Source: Bordetella sp. FB-8 (GTDB lineage Bacteria > Pseudomonadota > Gammaproteobacteria > Burkholderiales > Burkholderiaceae_B). Taken from it: 64,000 nucleotides of DNA. The DNA is taken from NCBI RefSeq assembly GCF_000382185.1, contig NZ_KB907784.1, positions 620,001-684,000 of the forward strand, in the 5' to 3' direction. The position numbers and the translations under genes were made by a program. Positions 27,188 through 37,525 of the stretch are shown in pieces. The notes beneath the pieces were generated by a model. That model was given only the letters and a program-made list of their open reading frames with translations, searched no databases and was not told the origin of the DNA. Every line of letters begins with the position of its first letter. The stretch's first letter is position 1.

Positions 27188-27292
27188 ATGAACAAAGACC
27201 AGCAAAAGCAAGCTTCGGCTATAGTCAAGAAGCTCAGATCTGGCACGGTTCTCATGGATTTCGCCAACCCAATCAAGGAGGTTCTATCATGA
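27188..27292 (+). CDS. 34-residue small ORF coupled to the PRC-barrel gene
   Basis: The ATG has AAGGAG seven bases upstream. The peptide begins MNKDQQKQASAIVKKL and ends FANPIKEVLS; it is mixed charged/hydrophobic with no export signal. Its TGA overlaps the next start in an ATGA, and the AAGGAGG site of the next gene lies within its own last codons. It may be a true small protein or a leader that couples translation. I recognise no family. Confidence 0.5.
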   Translation: MNKDQQKQASAIVKKLRSGTVLMDFANPIKEVLS

Positions 27293-27783
27293 ATTCAGGC
27301 ACGCAACCGCCTCTAACCGAAGGCGCATCGACTTTAGGCGAGAACATCGGAGCCGTTGACACACACGGCCACCGATTACTCGCGGCCAGCAAACTCGACG
27401 GTGAGACGGTTTACAGCTCCGATAACAAGGACGTCGGCAAGGTAAAAGAGGTCATGCTCGACATGCATTCGGGCCGGATCGCATACATCGTGCTGTCAAG
27501 TGGCGGATTTCTCGGCATGGGTGACACGCTGTACGCCATTCCATGGCACATATTGACGCCGGATTCCGAGGAAAAAAGCCTCAAGTTGTCGATCCCGTCG
27601 GAAAAAATCAAGGATGCCCCGGGATTCCACAAAGATAGCTGGCCCTCGATGGCGGATCACGGCTGGGCAAGTTCCGTTCATGAATATTACCGCGTCGAAT
27701 CCGACGGCAGACGGGGCCTTACAACCGGCGGAGAGAATCTGCCCGGTGCGGTCAGCAGTACGGATACAGAGCGCAACCCCTGA
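27289..27783 (+). CDS. PRC-barrel domain protein
   Basis: 164 residues. The core from about 30 to 115 (LLAASKLDGETVYSSDNKDVGKVKEVMLDMHSGRIAYIVLSSGGFLGMGDTLYAIPWHIL) is a PRC-barrel domain as found in photosynthetic reaction-centre H subunits and RimM. Free-standing bacterial versions are stress-linked and of unknown role. AAGGAGG precedes the ATG. It overlaps the upstream small ORF by four bases. A hairpin overlaps its stop codon. Confidence 0.88.
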   Translation: MNSGTQPPLTEGASTLGENIGAVDTHGHRLLAASKLDGETVYSSDNKDVGKVKEVMLDMHSGRIAYIVLSSGGFLGMGDTLYAIPWHILTPDSEEKSLKLSIPSEKIKDAPGFHKDSWPSMADHGWASSVHEYYRVESDGRRGLTTGGENLPGAVSSTDTERNP

Positions 27784-27801
27784 AATCAGGGGCTTTCTCT
27801 T
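27777..27801 (+). terminator. Probable terminator of PRC-barrel gene
   Basis: CCCCT, six bases, AGGGG, followed by CTTTCTCTT. The stem includes the stop codon region. The stem is short but is followed by a pyrimidine run. Confidence 0.5.
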
Positions 27802-27872
27802 GTCTATCCAAACCTGACTTGGCGGGTTAGCGCGGGCTGCCCTGGCCGACCACGAGCAACCCGCGCTGCACC

Positions 27873-30773
27873 CTAGAGGGGGCGAGCATTGCTCGATCCC
27901 CGGTCGGTGAGTTCGCGCTCCGTCGTCGCGACAGCCGTTACGTTGCCCTGGCTATTCGCAAGAATAGACAGGGTGATCCAGATGTCGATCACGCGACCAC
28001 TCTTGGAGACCCGCTGGGTTTCGTAGGAGTGCAACGCCTCGTGGCATGCGGCTTGGCGGATGAAATCGAGATGATCCTGCCTGGCGCCCGGCGGCAACAT
28101 GTCGGACACCGTCATACCCAAGGCTTCGGCCTCGGTATAGCCATACAGCTTGGTCGCGGCTGTGTTCCATGCGATCAGGCTTCCATTCAGATCGAACACT
28201 GTCATAGCATCATTCGAATCCTGAACCGCCGCAGCAAAACGTCGGGACCTTTCGTCCGAGATCTTGACATGGGTAATATCGGTCCAAGTCACCACCACGC
28301 CCGCCGGCGGCGTTCCGGGAACGGTAATGTACGGCGTGATGCATCGGAAGTACCACTGCCCTGTCACCGTTTCAATATCTTTGCCGGCCTTGCCGGCCTG
28401 GGCTGACAGCACCCGCCGGACATCCTCCTGCAGCGCATTTCCCAGAGGATTTCCAAGAACATTCGTGATCGCCCGCCCGATGTCGGCAGGAACCAGACCG
28501 AAAATTCGGCCCGCACTCGGGGTAAACCGCTTGATCACGCCCTGCTGATCGAGGAGCAGTGTGGCAATTTCCATGCTGGCCAGAAGATTCGTCACGTCCT
28601 CGCTGAGCACCTCAAGCTGGCGAACCTTCTGCTCAAGCTGGGAATTGACCGCATTCAGTTGCTCGTTAACGGCCTGCAGTTCCTCTTTCGACGTTTCAAG
28701 TTCTTCATTTGCCGAACGCAACTCCTCGTTCATCGAAAGGATTTCTTCGTTCGATACGCGTAATTCGCTGTTGCTCTCTTCCAGCTCTTCGATCGTGCTG
28801 CCCAGTTCGAGCTGGGTCGTGTGAAGCTCGCTCTCCAGGTGCCAGAGATCGGAGTCCACCCCGGTTGGCAGCGGCGACACGGATCGGTCAGTCATCGGTG
28901 TCCGGGAAAAGATGACGAGCCATCCTTTGCCTGTGTGGGTTCTGTCGAACGGTCGCATCACCGTTATTTTTACCGCCGATGCCCCCCCGTCGGAGACGAT
29001 TTCACTGACTGGCAAGACCGTGTGGTCCTGGGTCGCTCGGCGCAAGACGATCCGCAGTTTGAGGCGAAGCCCGTCACGCGCCATATCGAGAATATTGCCT
29101 GTCGGCTCGCCAGCGGGCTGCCTCAGGTACTCGTCAGCCGAGCCACTCACATAGAGAATCTGGTGAGCGGCGTTGATCAACACTGATGCCGCGTTGTGCT
29201 CCTCGAGCAGGGAAGCGTTGACCAGTTCCGCATAGCCTTTGCTGCGTACGCCTACGCGACTCGCAGGTGGAAATGCTTCGCGGCGTTCCGTGCCTGTCGA
29301 GAACCGGTAGCCGGATAAGGCGGTCGCGAGAACTGAACTGCGCTGGTAAATGCGCCAGGTTCTTGAGACTTCCTGGAACTGGCTGGAATCAGGATCGGTA
29401 CTTTCCGACCTTCCCAGAAACAGATACCGCTGCGGGTTGAGCGCAAAGTGAAAGACCTCGAATACCCGCTGTTGTGCTTGCGGCTCGAGGTAGATCAGCA
29501 GATTGCGGCAACTGATGAGGTCGACGCGGGAAAAAGGCGGGTCGACAATCAGGTTCTGTGGCGTGAACAAGATCGTTTCGCGCAGCCCCTGCTCAATCTG
29601 GTAGCCATCGTTGCTTGCACGGAAAAAACGCGCGAGCCGCGTTGGGCCGACAGACAAGGCGACACCCGGAGGATAGATGCCCTGCCTTGCACGCGCGAGC
29701 GCCACCCGGTTCACATCGGATGCCAGGATCATGAAGGTCCGGTTTAACTTGCGTTGCTCGATTGCTTCGGTCAGCAATATAGCCATCGAATAGGCTTCCT
29801 CTCCTGTTGCGCATCCGGGAACCCAGACGCGCAGGGGCTGATCGCCTTCGGACTCATCCAGAAGGCTGCTCAGGACTTGCTCCGACAGGGCCTTCCACGC
29901 CTGCGGGTCGCGAAAGAACTCTGTCACGCCAATCATCATGTCCTGACTCAAAGCCTGGGCTTCCTCACCCGAGGACCTCAGGATGTCGCAATAGGCGTCA
30001 AGGCTGTCGACTTTATTGACCGCCATGCGCCGGGCAATTCGACGTTCGAGGGAACCGCGCTTGTAGCCCCGGAAGTCGGAACCGGCGACCGCCAGCGCCC
30101 GGAGAACCGGTTCCAGATCGACCGGCCCCTTCGCATCGCCGGGGGCAGGCACAATGCCGCTGCCGGAACGCGCGATGTAGTCGAACAACACCTCGGGCAT
30201 CTGCTCGATCGGCAGCACATAATCGACCAGCCCCGTGGCGATCGCATGCGTGGGCATCGAATCCTGCTCGGCGGTATCAGGTGTTTGAACCATCATCATG
30301 CCGCCTTCGGCCTTGATCGCCCTCAGACCCGCCGAACCGTCCGCGTTCGCGCCAGTCAGCACGATCCCGATCGCGCGATCGTGCTGATCCGCGGCAAGCG
30401 AGGCGAAGAACTCATCGATCGGCATCGGAATCGCGGGGCGTTCGACAGCAGGCCGCAAACGGAATACGCCTTGCTCGATCATGACGGACGCTTTGGGCGG
30501 AATAACATAGACATTCCCCGAGCGCGGGATTGCACCGTCCTCGATGGCCGAGACGGCAAAGGACGTGTCCTTGGACAGCAGCTCCGGGAGATGACTTTCG
30601 GCACCGGGGGCCAGATGAACCACCACGACAAAGGCGACATCCTGCGGGATCGCGCAAGCCGCGCGAAAAAACAGGCTCAATGCGTGAAGAGCGCCGGCTG
30701 AGGCGCCGATAGCGATAATTCGAGGCGAAGTGGCGCCCTGCGGCGTCGGCGGAAAATTATTGGAATCATTCAT
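27873..30773 (-). CDS. CheB-CheR-PAS hybrid signalling protein
   Basis: 966 residues. Residues 15-200 are a CheB-type methylesterase domain (IIAIGASAGALHAL, VVVHLAPGAESHLPELL, GIVLTGANADGSAGLRAIK). Residues about 215-480 are a CheR methyltransferase (GYKRGSLERRIARRM, RVWVPGCATGEEAYSMAILL, DLISCRNLLIYL). A long coiled coil rich in Glu/Asn/Leu repeats follows (about 640-730), then two PAS domains (ATLLLDQQGVIKRFTPSAG and AMTVFDLNGSLIAWNTAATKLYGYTEAEALGM). No histidine kinase, GGDEF or receiver domain follows, so the output must come from another protein or from its own enzymatic domains. Confidence 0.92.
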   Translation of the reverse strand: MNDSNNFPPTPQGATSPRIIAIGASAGALHALSLFFRAACAIPQDVAFVVVVHLAPGAESHLPELLSKDTSFAVSAIEDGAIPRSGNVYVIPPKASVMIEQGVFRLRPAVERPAIPMPIDEFFASLAADQHDRAIGIVLTGANADGSAGLRAIKAEGGMMMVQTPDTAEQDSMPTHAIATGLVDYVLPIEQMPEVLFDYIARSGSGIVPAPGDAKGPVDLEPVLRALAVAGSDFRGYKRGSLERRIARRMAVNKVDSLDAYCDILRSSGEEAQALSQDMMIGVTEFFRDPQAWKALSEQVLSSLLDESEGDQPLRVWVPGCATGEEAYSMAILLTEAIEQRKLNRTFMILASDVNRVALARARQGIYPPGVALSVGPTRLARFFRASNDGYQIEQGLRETILFTPQNLIVDPPFSRVDLISCRNLLIYLEPQAQQRVFEVFHFALNPQRYLFLGRSESTDPDSSQFQEVSRTWRIYQRSSVLATALSGYRFSTGTERREAFPPASRVGVRSKGYAELVNASLLEEHNAASVLINAAHQILYVSGSADEYLRQPAGEPTGNILDMARDGLRLKLRIVLRRATQDHTVLPVSEIVSDGGASAVKITVMRPFDRTHTGKGWLVIFSRTPMTDRSVSPLPTGVDSDLWHLESELHTTQLELGSTIEELEESNSELRVSNEEILSMNEELRSANEELETSKEELQAVNEQLNAVNSQLEQKVRQLEVLSEDVTNLLASMEIATLLLDQQGVIKRFTPSAGRIFGLVPADIGRAITNVLGNPLGNALQEDVRRVLSAQAGKAGKDIETVTGQWYFRCITPYITVPGTPPAGVVVTWTDITHVKISDERSRRFAAAVQDSNDAMTVFDLNGSLIAWNTAATKLYGYTEAEALGMTVSDMLPPGARQDHLDFIRQAACHEALHSYETQRVSKSGRVIDIWITLSILANSQGNVTAVATTERELTDRGSSNARPL

Positions 30774-30940
30774 GACACATCGCCTGAAACTGCTGAAAAA
30801 CCAGTGTATCGCTTACATGCATTGGATATGCGATTACGGTAGCCTTCTTGGCCATGTTTATATTCCTCGACTGCCATCATCGCATTGCTGTATGTGAAAT
30901 CGAGGCAAAGGCACTTCTCTACCCCACGTAGCGCACCAGG

Positions 30941-33340
30941 TCACGCCGAGCCGGCGCGCTCCCAGGGCTTCCACATCCAGTTCAGCACTTCCGGCATATC
31001 CCTGCCGTGCTGGTTGATGTACTGCTTGTGCGCGATCAGCTTGTCCTGCATTGCCTGCTTCAGATAGGCGCCCCGACTACCCAGTGCTGGAAGCCTGTCG
31101 ACTACGTCCTGCACAAGATGAAAGCGGTCCATGTCGTTTTGCACACGCATGTCGAATGGCGTCGTAATCGTGCCCTCTTCCTTGTATCCGCGCACGTGAA
31201 TATTCTGGTTCGCGCGGCGGTAGGTCAGGCGGTGCACCAGCGTCGGATATCCATGGAAGGCGAAGACAACATGCTTGTCGCGGGTAAACAGAGAATCGAA
31301 GTCGGGCTCGCTCAACCCATGAGGATGCTCGCTGGCGGATTGAATCTTCATAAGATCCACCACATTGATCACACGTACCCGCAGGCCGGGCAGGCTCTCG
31401 CGCAGGATGGATACGGCCGCCAGCACCTCAAGCGTGGGAGTGTCACCGCAACAGGCCATGACGATATCAGGCTCCGCGTCCTGGTCATTACTGGCCCACG
31501 TCCAGATGCCGATGCCTTGCGTGCAATGGGTGACGGCTTGGTCCATCGTCAACCATTGCGGCAGCGCATGCTTGCCAGCAATGACCACGTTGACGTAGTT
31601 GAGACTGCGCAGACAATGATCGGTGACCGATAGGAGGCAGTTGGCGTCTGGCGGCAGGTACACGCGCACGATATCCGCCTTTTTGTTGATCACATGGTCG
31701 ATGAAACCTGGATCTTGATGCGTGAAGCCATTGTGATCCTGCTGCCAGACGTGCGAGGCCAGTAGATAGTTCAAGGAGGCGATGGGGCGGCGCCAGCGCA
31801 ATTCACGCGTCACCTTGAGCCACTTGGCGTGCTGACTGAACATTGAGTCAACGATGCGGATAAACGCCTCATAGCTGTTGAACAGGCCATGCCGGCCGGT
31901 CAAAAGGTACCCCTCAAGCCATCCTTCGCATTGGTGCTCGCTGAGCATGGAGTCCAGCACCAGACCATCAGGCGCCAGGAACTCGTCGTTGGCCAAGGTC
32001 TGGGCATCCCATTGGCGGCTTGTGGTCTCGAAAACGGCGCCTAACAGATTCGATACGGTCTCGTCGGGGCCGAAGATCCGAAAATTGCGCGGGGCCTTGT
32101 TTCGGCTCACGACATCTCTGAGGAAGGTGCCAAGCACCAGCGTGTCTTGCCCTAGCACCCCGCCCGGCGCCGGCACATTGACGGCATAGCCGCGAAAGTC
32201 AGGCATCAACAAGGCGCGCAAAAGCAAACCGCCGTTGGCATGAGGATTGGCGCCCATGCGGCGGTCGCCTTTGGGCGCCAGCTCGGCAAGCTCGGGGAAC
32301 AAGCGGCCGTGCTCGTCGAACAGCTCCTCGGGCCGGTAACTCTTCATCCAGCGTTCCAGCAATTGCACGTGGTCGGGAAATTGCGGATTGACCGGAAACG
32401 GAACCTGGTGAGAACGAAAGGTGTTTTCGATCTGAACGCCGTTCACCTCTTTCGGCCCGGTCCAGCCCTTGGGCGAGCGCAACACGATGACCGGCCATCG
32501 CGGTCGCGTCTTCACATCGCGATTGCGCGCGTCGTCCTGGATCTTTCGGATGAGTTCGACTGCGCGGTCGGTGGCATCGGCCATGCGTTGATGCATCGCC
32601 GCGGGATCATCGCCTTCGACGAAAATGGGAATCCAACCGCAGCCGGAAAGGAATTGCGCGAGTTCTTCGTGGCCGATTCGCGCCAGGATGGCCGGGTTGC
32701 TGATTTTGAATCCATTAAGGTGCAGGATGGGGAGCACCGCGCCATCCGTGATTGGGTTCAGCAGCTTGTTCGAATGCCATGACGCGGCCAATGGACCCGT
32801 CTCCGCCTCGCCATCGCCAATCACGCACGCCACGATCAGATCCGGGTTGTCGAATACCGCCCCGAAGGCATGGCTGAGCGAGTAGCCCAGTTCGCCGCCT
32901 TCGTTGATCGACCCCGGCGTGGTCGGTGCCACGTGGCTGGAAATACCCCCGGGAAATGAAAACTGCTTGAACAGCGTCTTCAGGCCCCCCAGGTCCTGCG
33001 TGACATCGGGATAGACCTCGCTCCAAGTCCCTTCCAGATAGACATTAGCCACCAGTGCGGCGCCGCCATGGCCAGGGCCGCTAACGTAGAACAGGTTCAA
33101 GTCATATTTATTGATGACGCGATTCAAATGCGCGTAGATGAAATTCTGGCCCGGCACCGTCCCCCAGTGCCCGACCACAAGCGGTTTGACGTGGGCGATT
33201 GTCAGCGGTTCACGCAGCAAGGGGTTGTCATAGAGGTAGATTTGGCCTACCGACAGGTAGTTGGCGGCCCGCCAGTAGGCGTCGATCTTTCTCAGCCATT
33301 CAGGCGTAAGCGCATTTGATTTATTCATCAAAGAATCCAT
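30941..33340 (-). CDS. xfp: Phosphoketolase
   Basis: About 799 residues, full length for D-xylulose 5-phosphate/fructose 6-phosphate phosphoketolase. It shows [42 protein letters not shown], the thiamine diphosphate motif [22 protein letters not shown], and the C-terminal [33 protein letters not shown]. It splits sugar phosphate into acetyl phosphate plus triose or tetrose phosphate. ATG 33340 is used with AAGGA upstream. It is divergent from the gnd-zwf-tal-pgi operon that would supply its substrates. Confidence 0.95.
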   Translation of the reverse strand: MDSLMNKSNALTPEWLRKIDAYWRAANYLSVGQIYLYDNPLLREPLTIAHVKPLVVGHWGTVPGQNFIYAHLNRVINKYDLNLFYVSGPGHGGAALVANVYLEGTWSEVYPDVTQDLGGLKTLFKQFSFPGGISSHVAPTTPGSINEGGELGYSLSHAFGAVFDNPDLIVACVIGDGEAETGPLAASWHSNKLLNPITDGAVLPILHLNGFKISNPAILARIGHEELAQFLSGCGWIPIFVEGDDPAAMHQRMADATDRAVELIRKIQDDARNRDVKTRPRWPVIVLRSPKGWTGPKEVNGVQIENTFRSHQVPFPVNPQFPDHVQLLERWMKSYRPEELFDEHGRLFPELAELAPKGDRRMGANPHANGGLLLRALLMPDFRGYAVNVPAPGGVLGQDTLVLGTFLRDVVSRNKAPRNFRIFGPDETVSNLLGAVFETTSRQWDAQTLANDEFLAPDGLVLDSMLSEHQCEGWLEGYLLTGRHGLFNSYEAFIRIVDSMFSQHAKWLKVTRELRWRRPIASLNYLLASHVWQQDHNGFTHQDPGFIDHVINKKADIVRVYLPPDANCLLSVTDHCLRSLNYVNVVIAGKHALPQWLTMDQAVTHCTQGIGIWTWASNDQDAEPDIVMACCGDTPTLEVLAAVSILRESLPGLRVRVINVVDLMKIQSASEHPHGLSEPDFDSLFTRDKHVVFAFHGYPTLVHRLTYRRANQNIHVRGYKEEGTITTPFDMRVQNDMDRFHLVQDVVDRLPALGSRGAYLKQAMQDKLIAHKQYINQHGRDMPEVLNWMWKPWERAGSA

Positions 33341-33495
33341 GTTTGCGTCGATCCTTTCAGACAATGCATTCTCGGCTTAGGCATGTCGGTCCGGTGGCGC
33401 ACGGACCCGGCGCGCGTAGCGTAAGCGACGGGCGACGGCGCAGCCAATCGCGGCGTCACACCAGGACGCCACAGAACCATAATGGATATGATGCA

Positions 33496-33527
33496 GCGCG
33501 CTCTGTGCGGTATCGCACAGAGCGCGC
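33496..33527. repeat. Perfect 14-bp inverted repeat in the divergent promoter region
   Basis: GCGCGCTCTGTGCG and its exact reverse complement, separated by GTAT. It lies between the phosphoketolase gene and the sugar-phosphate operon, 51 bases before the first plus-strand frame. It could be a bidirectional terminator or insulator, or a protein-binding palindrome. Confidence 0.75.
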
Positions 33528-33578
33528 CGGTACGGCTGTGCGACTCTGGAGCCAAGACTTATCCTTGGAGTCCAAGAC

Positions 33579-33986
33579 GTGAATACGCTTAGCATCACGC
33601 CGCCAGATAGCGATCACGCCCCGGTTTCTGAAGTTCCCGCGGCACCGCATGGCGCCGTCAGGACGGCGATGGCCCATGCCGTATTGAACGACGCCCGAGC
33701 ACGGGAAATATTCACAATCCTCGCCCCCATCCGCCACGCGGAATCTCCTGAGGGTGCCGCCCGTTATCGGGTCGAGCCGTATGTCATTGCGTCGGACGTC
33801 CTTGCCTTTTCCCCCAACGCCTGGCGTGAAGGCCGGACCAGGTATCCGGGTTCGGCCGGATTGGAATGGAGCCTGGACAACGTTCCGCAGCCGGGTTCAG
33901 GCATCACCCTGATCAAAGACCGCCTCAAACACTGCTTGCCGGTCCTGCTTCGCTCTCTAGGAGAATCTCAATGCAAATCGGCATGA
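33579..33986 (+). pseudogene. GH94 (cyclic beta-1,2-glucan synthase/phosphorylase type) C-terminal remnant
   Basis: Within 135 codons, residues about 40-97 read AREIFTILAPIRHAESPEGAARYRVEPYVIASDV and then GRTRYPGSAGLEW. This is the characteristic C-terminal block of GH94 enzymes such as NdvB (LNPI.HA..PE...RYKVEPYV.AADV ... GGWTWYTGSAGW). The rest of the large GH94 protein is absent and the end of the frame is unrelated. It overlaps the start of gnd by 16 bases. It is a relic, though its transcript may still lead into gnd. Confidence 0.7.
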
Positions 33987-35008
33987 TCGGTCTGGGCCGC
34001 ATGGGCGCCAGCATGGTGATGCGCCTGCTCAAAGGCGGCCATGAAAGCATCATTCACGACCATGCCCCAGAGGCAATGGAACGCCTGGTGGCATTGGGCG
34101 CCTTGGGCACCTCGTCACTGCCCGCGTTCGTGGCCCGCCTCCAGAGGCCGCGTGTGGTCTGGCTGATGGTGCCGGCGGCGGCTGTCGATGCGCTCCTCGC
34201 CAACCTCGCCCCCCTGCTGCAGAAAGGCGACATCGTCATCGATGGCGGTAATTCCTATTACCACGATGACCTGCGCCGCGCCACGGCGCTGTCAACGGCA
34301 GGCATCGAGTTCGTAGACGTCGGCACCAGCGGCGGAATAGCTGGCCTGGAACGCGGCTATTGCCTGATGATCGGCGGCACGGCGGCGGCGGTAGCCCATC
34401 TTGCGCCGCTGTTTGTCACGCTGGCCCCAGGCGCGGGCGCGGCTGTTGCCACACCCGGCCGCCAGGCGGGCGGCAGCGCCGACCAAGGCTGGCTGCATTG
34501 CGGCCCGCACGGCGCCGGTCATTTCGTCAAGATGGTGCACAACGGCATCGAATACGGCGTGATGGCTGCCTATGCGGAAGGACTGAACATCCTGCGCCAC
34601 GCCAACGCGGGTGCGCAAGCCAGCGCCATAAACGCAGAAACCACGCCGCTAAGGCATCCGGAACACTACCGCTACGAGATGAATCTGGCCGACATCGCCG
34701 AGCTCTGGCGGCGCGGCAGCGTGATTGGCTCCTGGCTGTTGGACCTGACCGCCGCGGCGTTGACAACCGACCCGGCGCTGGGCAGCTACACGGGCCGTCT
34801 GTCGGATTCCGGCGAAGGGCGCTGGACCGTGCAGGCCGCGATCGACGAAGCGGTGCCGGCGCCCGTGCTAAGCGCCGCGCTCTATGCGCGCTTTGACTCG
34901 CGCAACCACGCCGACTTCGCCAATCGCGTGCAGTCAGCCATGCGCCATGCCTTCGGCGGACACCTCGAACAGCCGGCTAAGCCGACGCCGGCGCAAGCAA
35001 AAACATGA
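33971..35008 (+). CDS. gnd: 6-phosphogluconate dehydrogenase, decarboxylating (short type)
   Basis: 345 residues: [24 protein letters not shown] (NADP fold), [39 protein letters not shown], and the catalytic Lys/Asn region [15 protein letters not shown]. It converts 6-phosphogluconate to ribulose 5-phosphate. The length fits the short GndA/YqeC-like form. GGAG lies before the ATG. Its stop overlaps the zwf start by four bases. Confidence 0.95.
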   Translation: MQIGMIGLGRMGASMVMRLLKGGHESIIHDHAPEAMERLVALGALGTSSLPAFVARLQRPRVVWLMVPAAAVDALLANLAPLLQKGDIVIDGGNSYYHDDLRRATALSTAGIEFVDVGTSGGIAGLERGYCLMIGGTAAAVAHLAPLFVTLAPGAGAAVATPGRQAGGSADQGWLHCGPHGAGHFVKMVHNGIEYGVMAAYAEGLNILRHANAGAQASAINAETTPLRHPEHYRYEMNLADIAELWRRGSVIGSWLLDLTAAALTTDPALGSYTGRLSDSGEGRWTVQAAIDEAVPAPVLSAALYARFDSRNHADFANRVQSAMRHAFGGHLEQPAKPTPAQAKT

Positions 35009-36408
35009 GCTTTCATACCCAAAATCCAGACCGGAAATCCGCTGACACGCTAGTAGTATTCGGCGCAACTGGCGACCTTGCGCACAAGAAGATCTTTCCC
35101 GCGCTATATGCGATGTGCCTGCGCGGATCGTTGACAGTGCCCGTGCTTGGCGTGGCGGGTTCACCGTGGACGATCGAAAAATTTCGGACACAGGCGACGC
35201 AAAGCGTGGAGCGGGAATGCGCCCAGGTCGACGCCGCCGCGCTGACCCGCTTGCTGGCCGCGCTGCGCTATATCAGCGGCGACTACCGCGATGCGGGCAC
35301 CTTTGAGGCACTGCGCAACGCGTTGCGTCCGGCGCGACATCCGACCTTCTACCTGGCCATTCCCCCCGCCTTGTTTTCTACCGTTTTGCGTGGCCTGGGT
35401 GCGGCCGGACTGGCCGAAGCAAGCCGGGTCATCATTGAAAAGCCGTTTGGCCGCGACCTGGCCTCGGCGCGCGAACTCAACAAGATCGCCCGCGAGTTCT
35501 TTCCCGAAGAGGCGATCTTTCGCATTGATCATTTCCTGGGCAAGGAAGCGATCATGAACCTCCTGTACTTTCGCTTTGCCAATACCTTTCTTGAGCCCCT
35601 GTGGAATCGCGATCACATCGCGGCCGTGCAGATCACGCTGGCCGAGTCATTCGGCATCGAGGGACGCGGCGGGTTCTACGAAAGCGCCGGCTGCCTGCGC
35701 GACGTGATGCAGAGCCACTTGTTCCAGGTGGTGGCTTTACTGGCAATGGAGCCGCCGGCCAGCCGCGATTTCGAGGCAGTACACCGCCACAAGGCGGACG
35801 TATTTTCCAGTATGCGCCCGCTGGGCGCCGGCGATATTCTGCGTGGGCAGTACCAAGGCTACCGCGACGAGCCAAACGTTGCGCGCGACTCCGACGTGGA
35901 GACGTACTGCAATCTGCGGGTGCACATAGACTCCTGGCGCTGGGGCGGCGTGCCGTGGTATCTGCGTTCGGGAAAATGCCTTCCCGTCACCGCTTGCGAA
36001 GTGGTGGTTCGGTTCAAAACGCCGCCCCAAGATCTGTTCGGCGACGCGACCTCGCGCGAAGGCGCGAACTATGTACGTTTTCATCTGTCGCCGCATTCCA
36101 CGATTGCGCTGGCCGCGCGCGTGAAAAGCCCCGGCAAGGCGTTCGTGGGCGAGCAGTGCGAATTTTCGATGCTGGAGGCGGCGGCCGAAGAGCAATCTCC
36201 CTACGAGCGCCTGCTCGCCGACGCAATGGACGGCGACGGCGCCTTGTTCGCGCGCGAAGACGCCATCGAGGCCGCCTGGGCCGTGGTGGACCCGGTGCTG
36301 CGCGCCCCTCCCCGTGCCATCGTCTACCCGCAGGGGTCCTGGGGCCCGTCCGCCTCGAACACCTTCATCTGGGCCGACGACGAATGGCACAACCCCCAAC
36401 CGGCATAA
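35005..36408 (+). CDS. zwf: Glucose-6-phosphate 1-dehydrogenase
   Basis: 467 residues. NADP motif [19 protein letters not shown], catalytic block [21 protein letters not shown], and [30 protein letters not shown] are all present. It oxidises glucose 6-phosphate to the lactone in the first step of the oxidative pentose phosphate route. It overlaps gnd by ATGA, so translation is coupled. There is no lactonase (pgl) gene in the cluster. Confidence 0.96.
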   Translation: MSFHTQNPDRKSADTLVVFGATGDLAHKKIFPALYAMCLRGSLTVPVLGVAGSPWTIEKFRTQATQSVERECAQVDAAALTRLLAALRYISGDYRDAGTFEALRNALRPARHPTFYLAIPPALFSTVLRGLGAAGLAEASRVIIEKPFGRDLASARELNKIAREFFPEEAIFRIDHFLGKEAIMNLLYFRFANTFLEPLWNRDHIAAVQITLAESFGIEGRGGFYESAGCLRDVMQSHLFQVVALLAMEPPASRDFEAVHRHKADVFSSMRPLGAGDILRGQYQGYRDEPNVARDSDVETYCNLRVHIDSWRWGGVPWYLRSGKCLPVTACEVVVRFKTPPQDLFGDATSREGANYVRFHLSPHSTIALAARVKSPGKAFVGEQCEFSMLEAAAEEQSPYERLLADAMDGDGALFAREDAIEAAWAVVDPVLRAPPRAIVYPQGSWGPSASNTFIWADDEWHNPQPA

Positions 36409-36424
36409 GCCACGGACACATGCG

Positions 36425-37525
36425 ATGAATCCCACCCAGGCACTTCACCAGCTTGGCCAGAGCCTCTGGCTGGACAACATCAGCCGCTCATTGCTGACAA
36501 GCGGCACACTCGCTCACTATATCGAGGACCTTTCAATAACGGGCTTGACGTCCAATCCGACCATCTTCGAGAAAGCCATTGCCGCTGGCGACAGTTACGA
36601 CACTCGCATCCGTACGCTGGATGCAGCGGGCTTAACGGATGAGGATCTGTTCTTCGCGCTCGCGCTGGAAGACCTGACCCAGGCGGCCGACCTGTTCAAG
36701 CCCGCCTTCGATGCCTCCCGCGGCAAGGACGGCTGGGTGTCGCTTGAGGTCTCGCCCCTGATGGCCCACAACGCGGCACATACGATACGGGATGCGAACC
36801 GACTGCATGCCAAGGCCGGGCGCCCAAATCTTTTCATCAAGATCCCCGGCACAACCGAAGGCATCGAGGCGATCGAGGAGGTCATCTTTGACGGCATACC
36901 CGTCAATGTGACGCTGCTGTTCTCCGATGAGCACGTGCAGGCTGCGGCCGAAGCCTATATGCGCGGCATCGAACGCCGGCTGGCGGCAGGCCGGGATCCC
37001 ACCGTAGCCTCGGTCGCATCCTTGTTCGTCAGCCGCTGGGACGTAGCGGTAAAGCAGACGCTTGCCCAGCCGCTGCACAACCGGCTGGGCATCGCCGTCG
37101 CGACGCGCGCTTACCAGAATGGCTGTCAAAGGCTGGACTCCGAGCGCTGGCAGCGCCTGGCCGCGGCCGGAGCGCGGCCCCAGCGCTTGCTGTTTGCCAG
37201 CACCGGCACGAAGGATCCGGCCGCTCCCGATACGCTGTATGTCGAAGCCCTTGAGGCGCCCCACACTGTCAACACCATGCCGCAAGACACCCTGCTGGCA
37301 TTCGCGGACCATGGACGCGTTCACCAGACCCTGACAACGGACGCAGCCTGCGCCCAGGCCACGATCGAGGAATTCCAGCACGCGGGGGTAGACATCAGCG
37401 CGCTAGGCGCCCGCCTTCAACGTGAGGGAGTCGACGCGTTCGCCGAGTCTTGGCAGGCGCTTCTCGTGCGTATCCGGGACAAGCGCATGACCCTGGCATC
37501 AACCTCGCCGGCGCCGATGTCATGA
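36425..37525 (+). CDS. tal: Transaldolase
   Basis: 366 residues, the long prokaryotic type: [36 protein letters not shown] and the Schiff-base lysine in [18 protein letters not shown]. It moves a three-carbon unit between sedoheptulose 7-phosphate and glyceraldehyde 3-phosphate. The start at 36425 is 16 bases after zwf. Its stop overlaps pgi by four bases. In several bacteria Tal and Pgi form one fused polypeptide; here they are separate but overlapped. Confidence 0.95.
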   Translation: MNPTQALHQLGQSLWLDNISRSLLTSGTLAHYIEDLSITGLTSNPTIFEKAIAAGDSYDTRIRTLDAAGLTDEDLFFALALEDLTQAADLFKPAFDASRGKDGWVSLEVSPLMAHNAAHTIRDANRLHAKAGRPNLFIKIPGTTEGIEAIEEVIFDGIPVNVTLLFSDEHVQAAAEAYMRGIERRLAAGRDPTVASVASLFVSRWDVAVKQTLAQPLHNRLGIAVATRAYQNGCQRLDSERWQRLAAAGARPQRLLFASTGTKDPAAPDTLYVEALEAPHTVNTMPQDTLLAFADHGRVHQTLTTDAACAQATIEEFQHAGVDISALGARLQREGVDAFAESWQALLVRIRDKRMTLASTSPAPMS

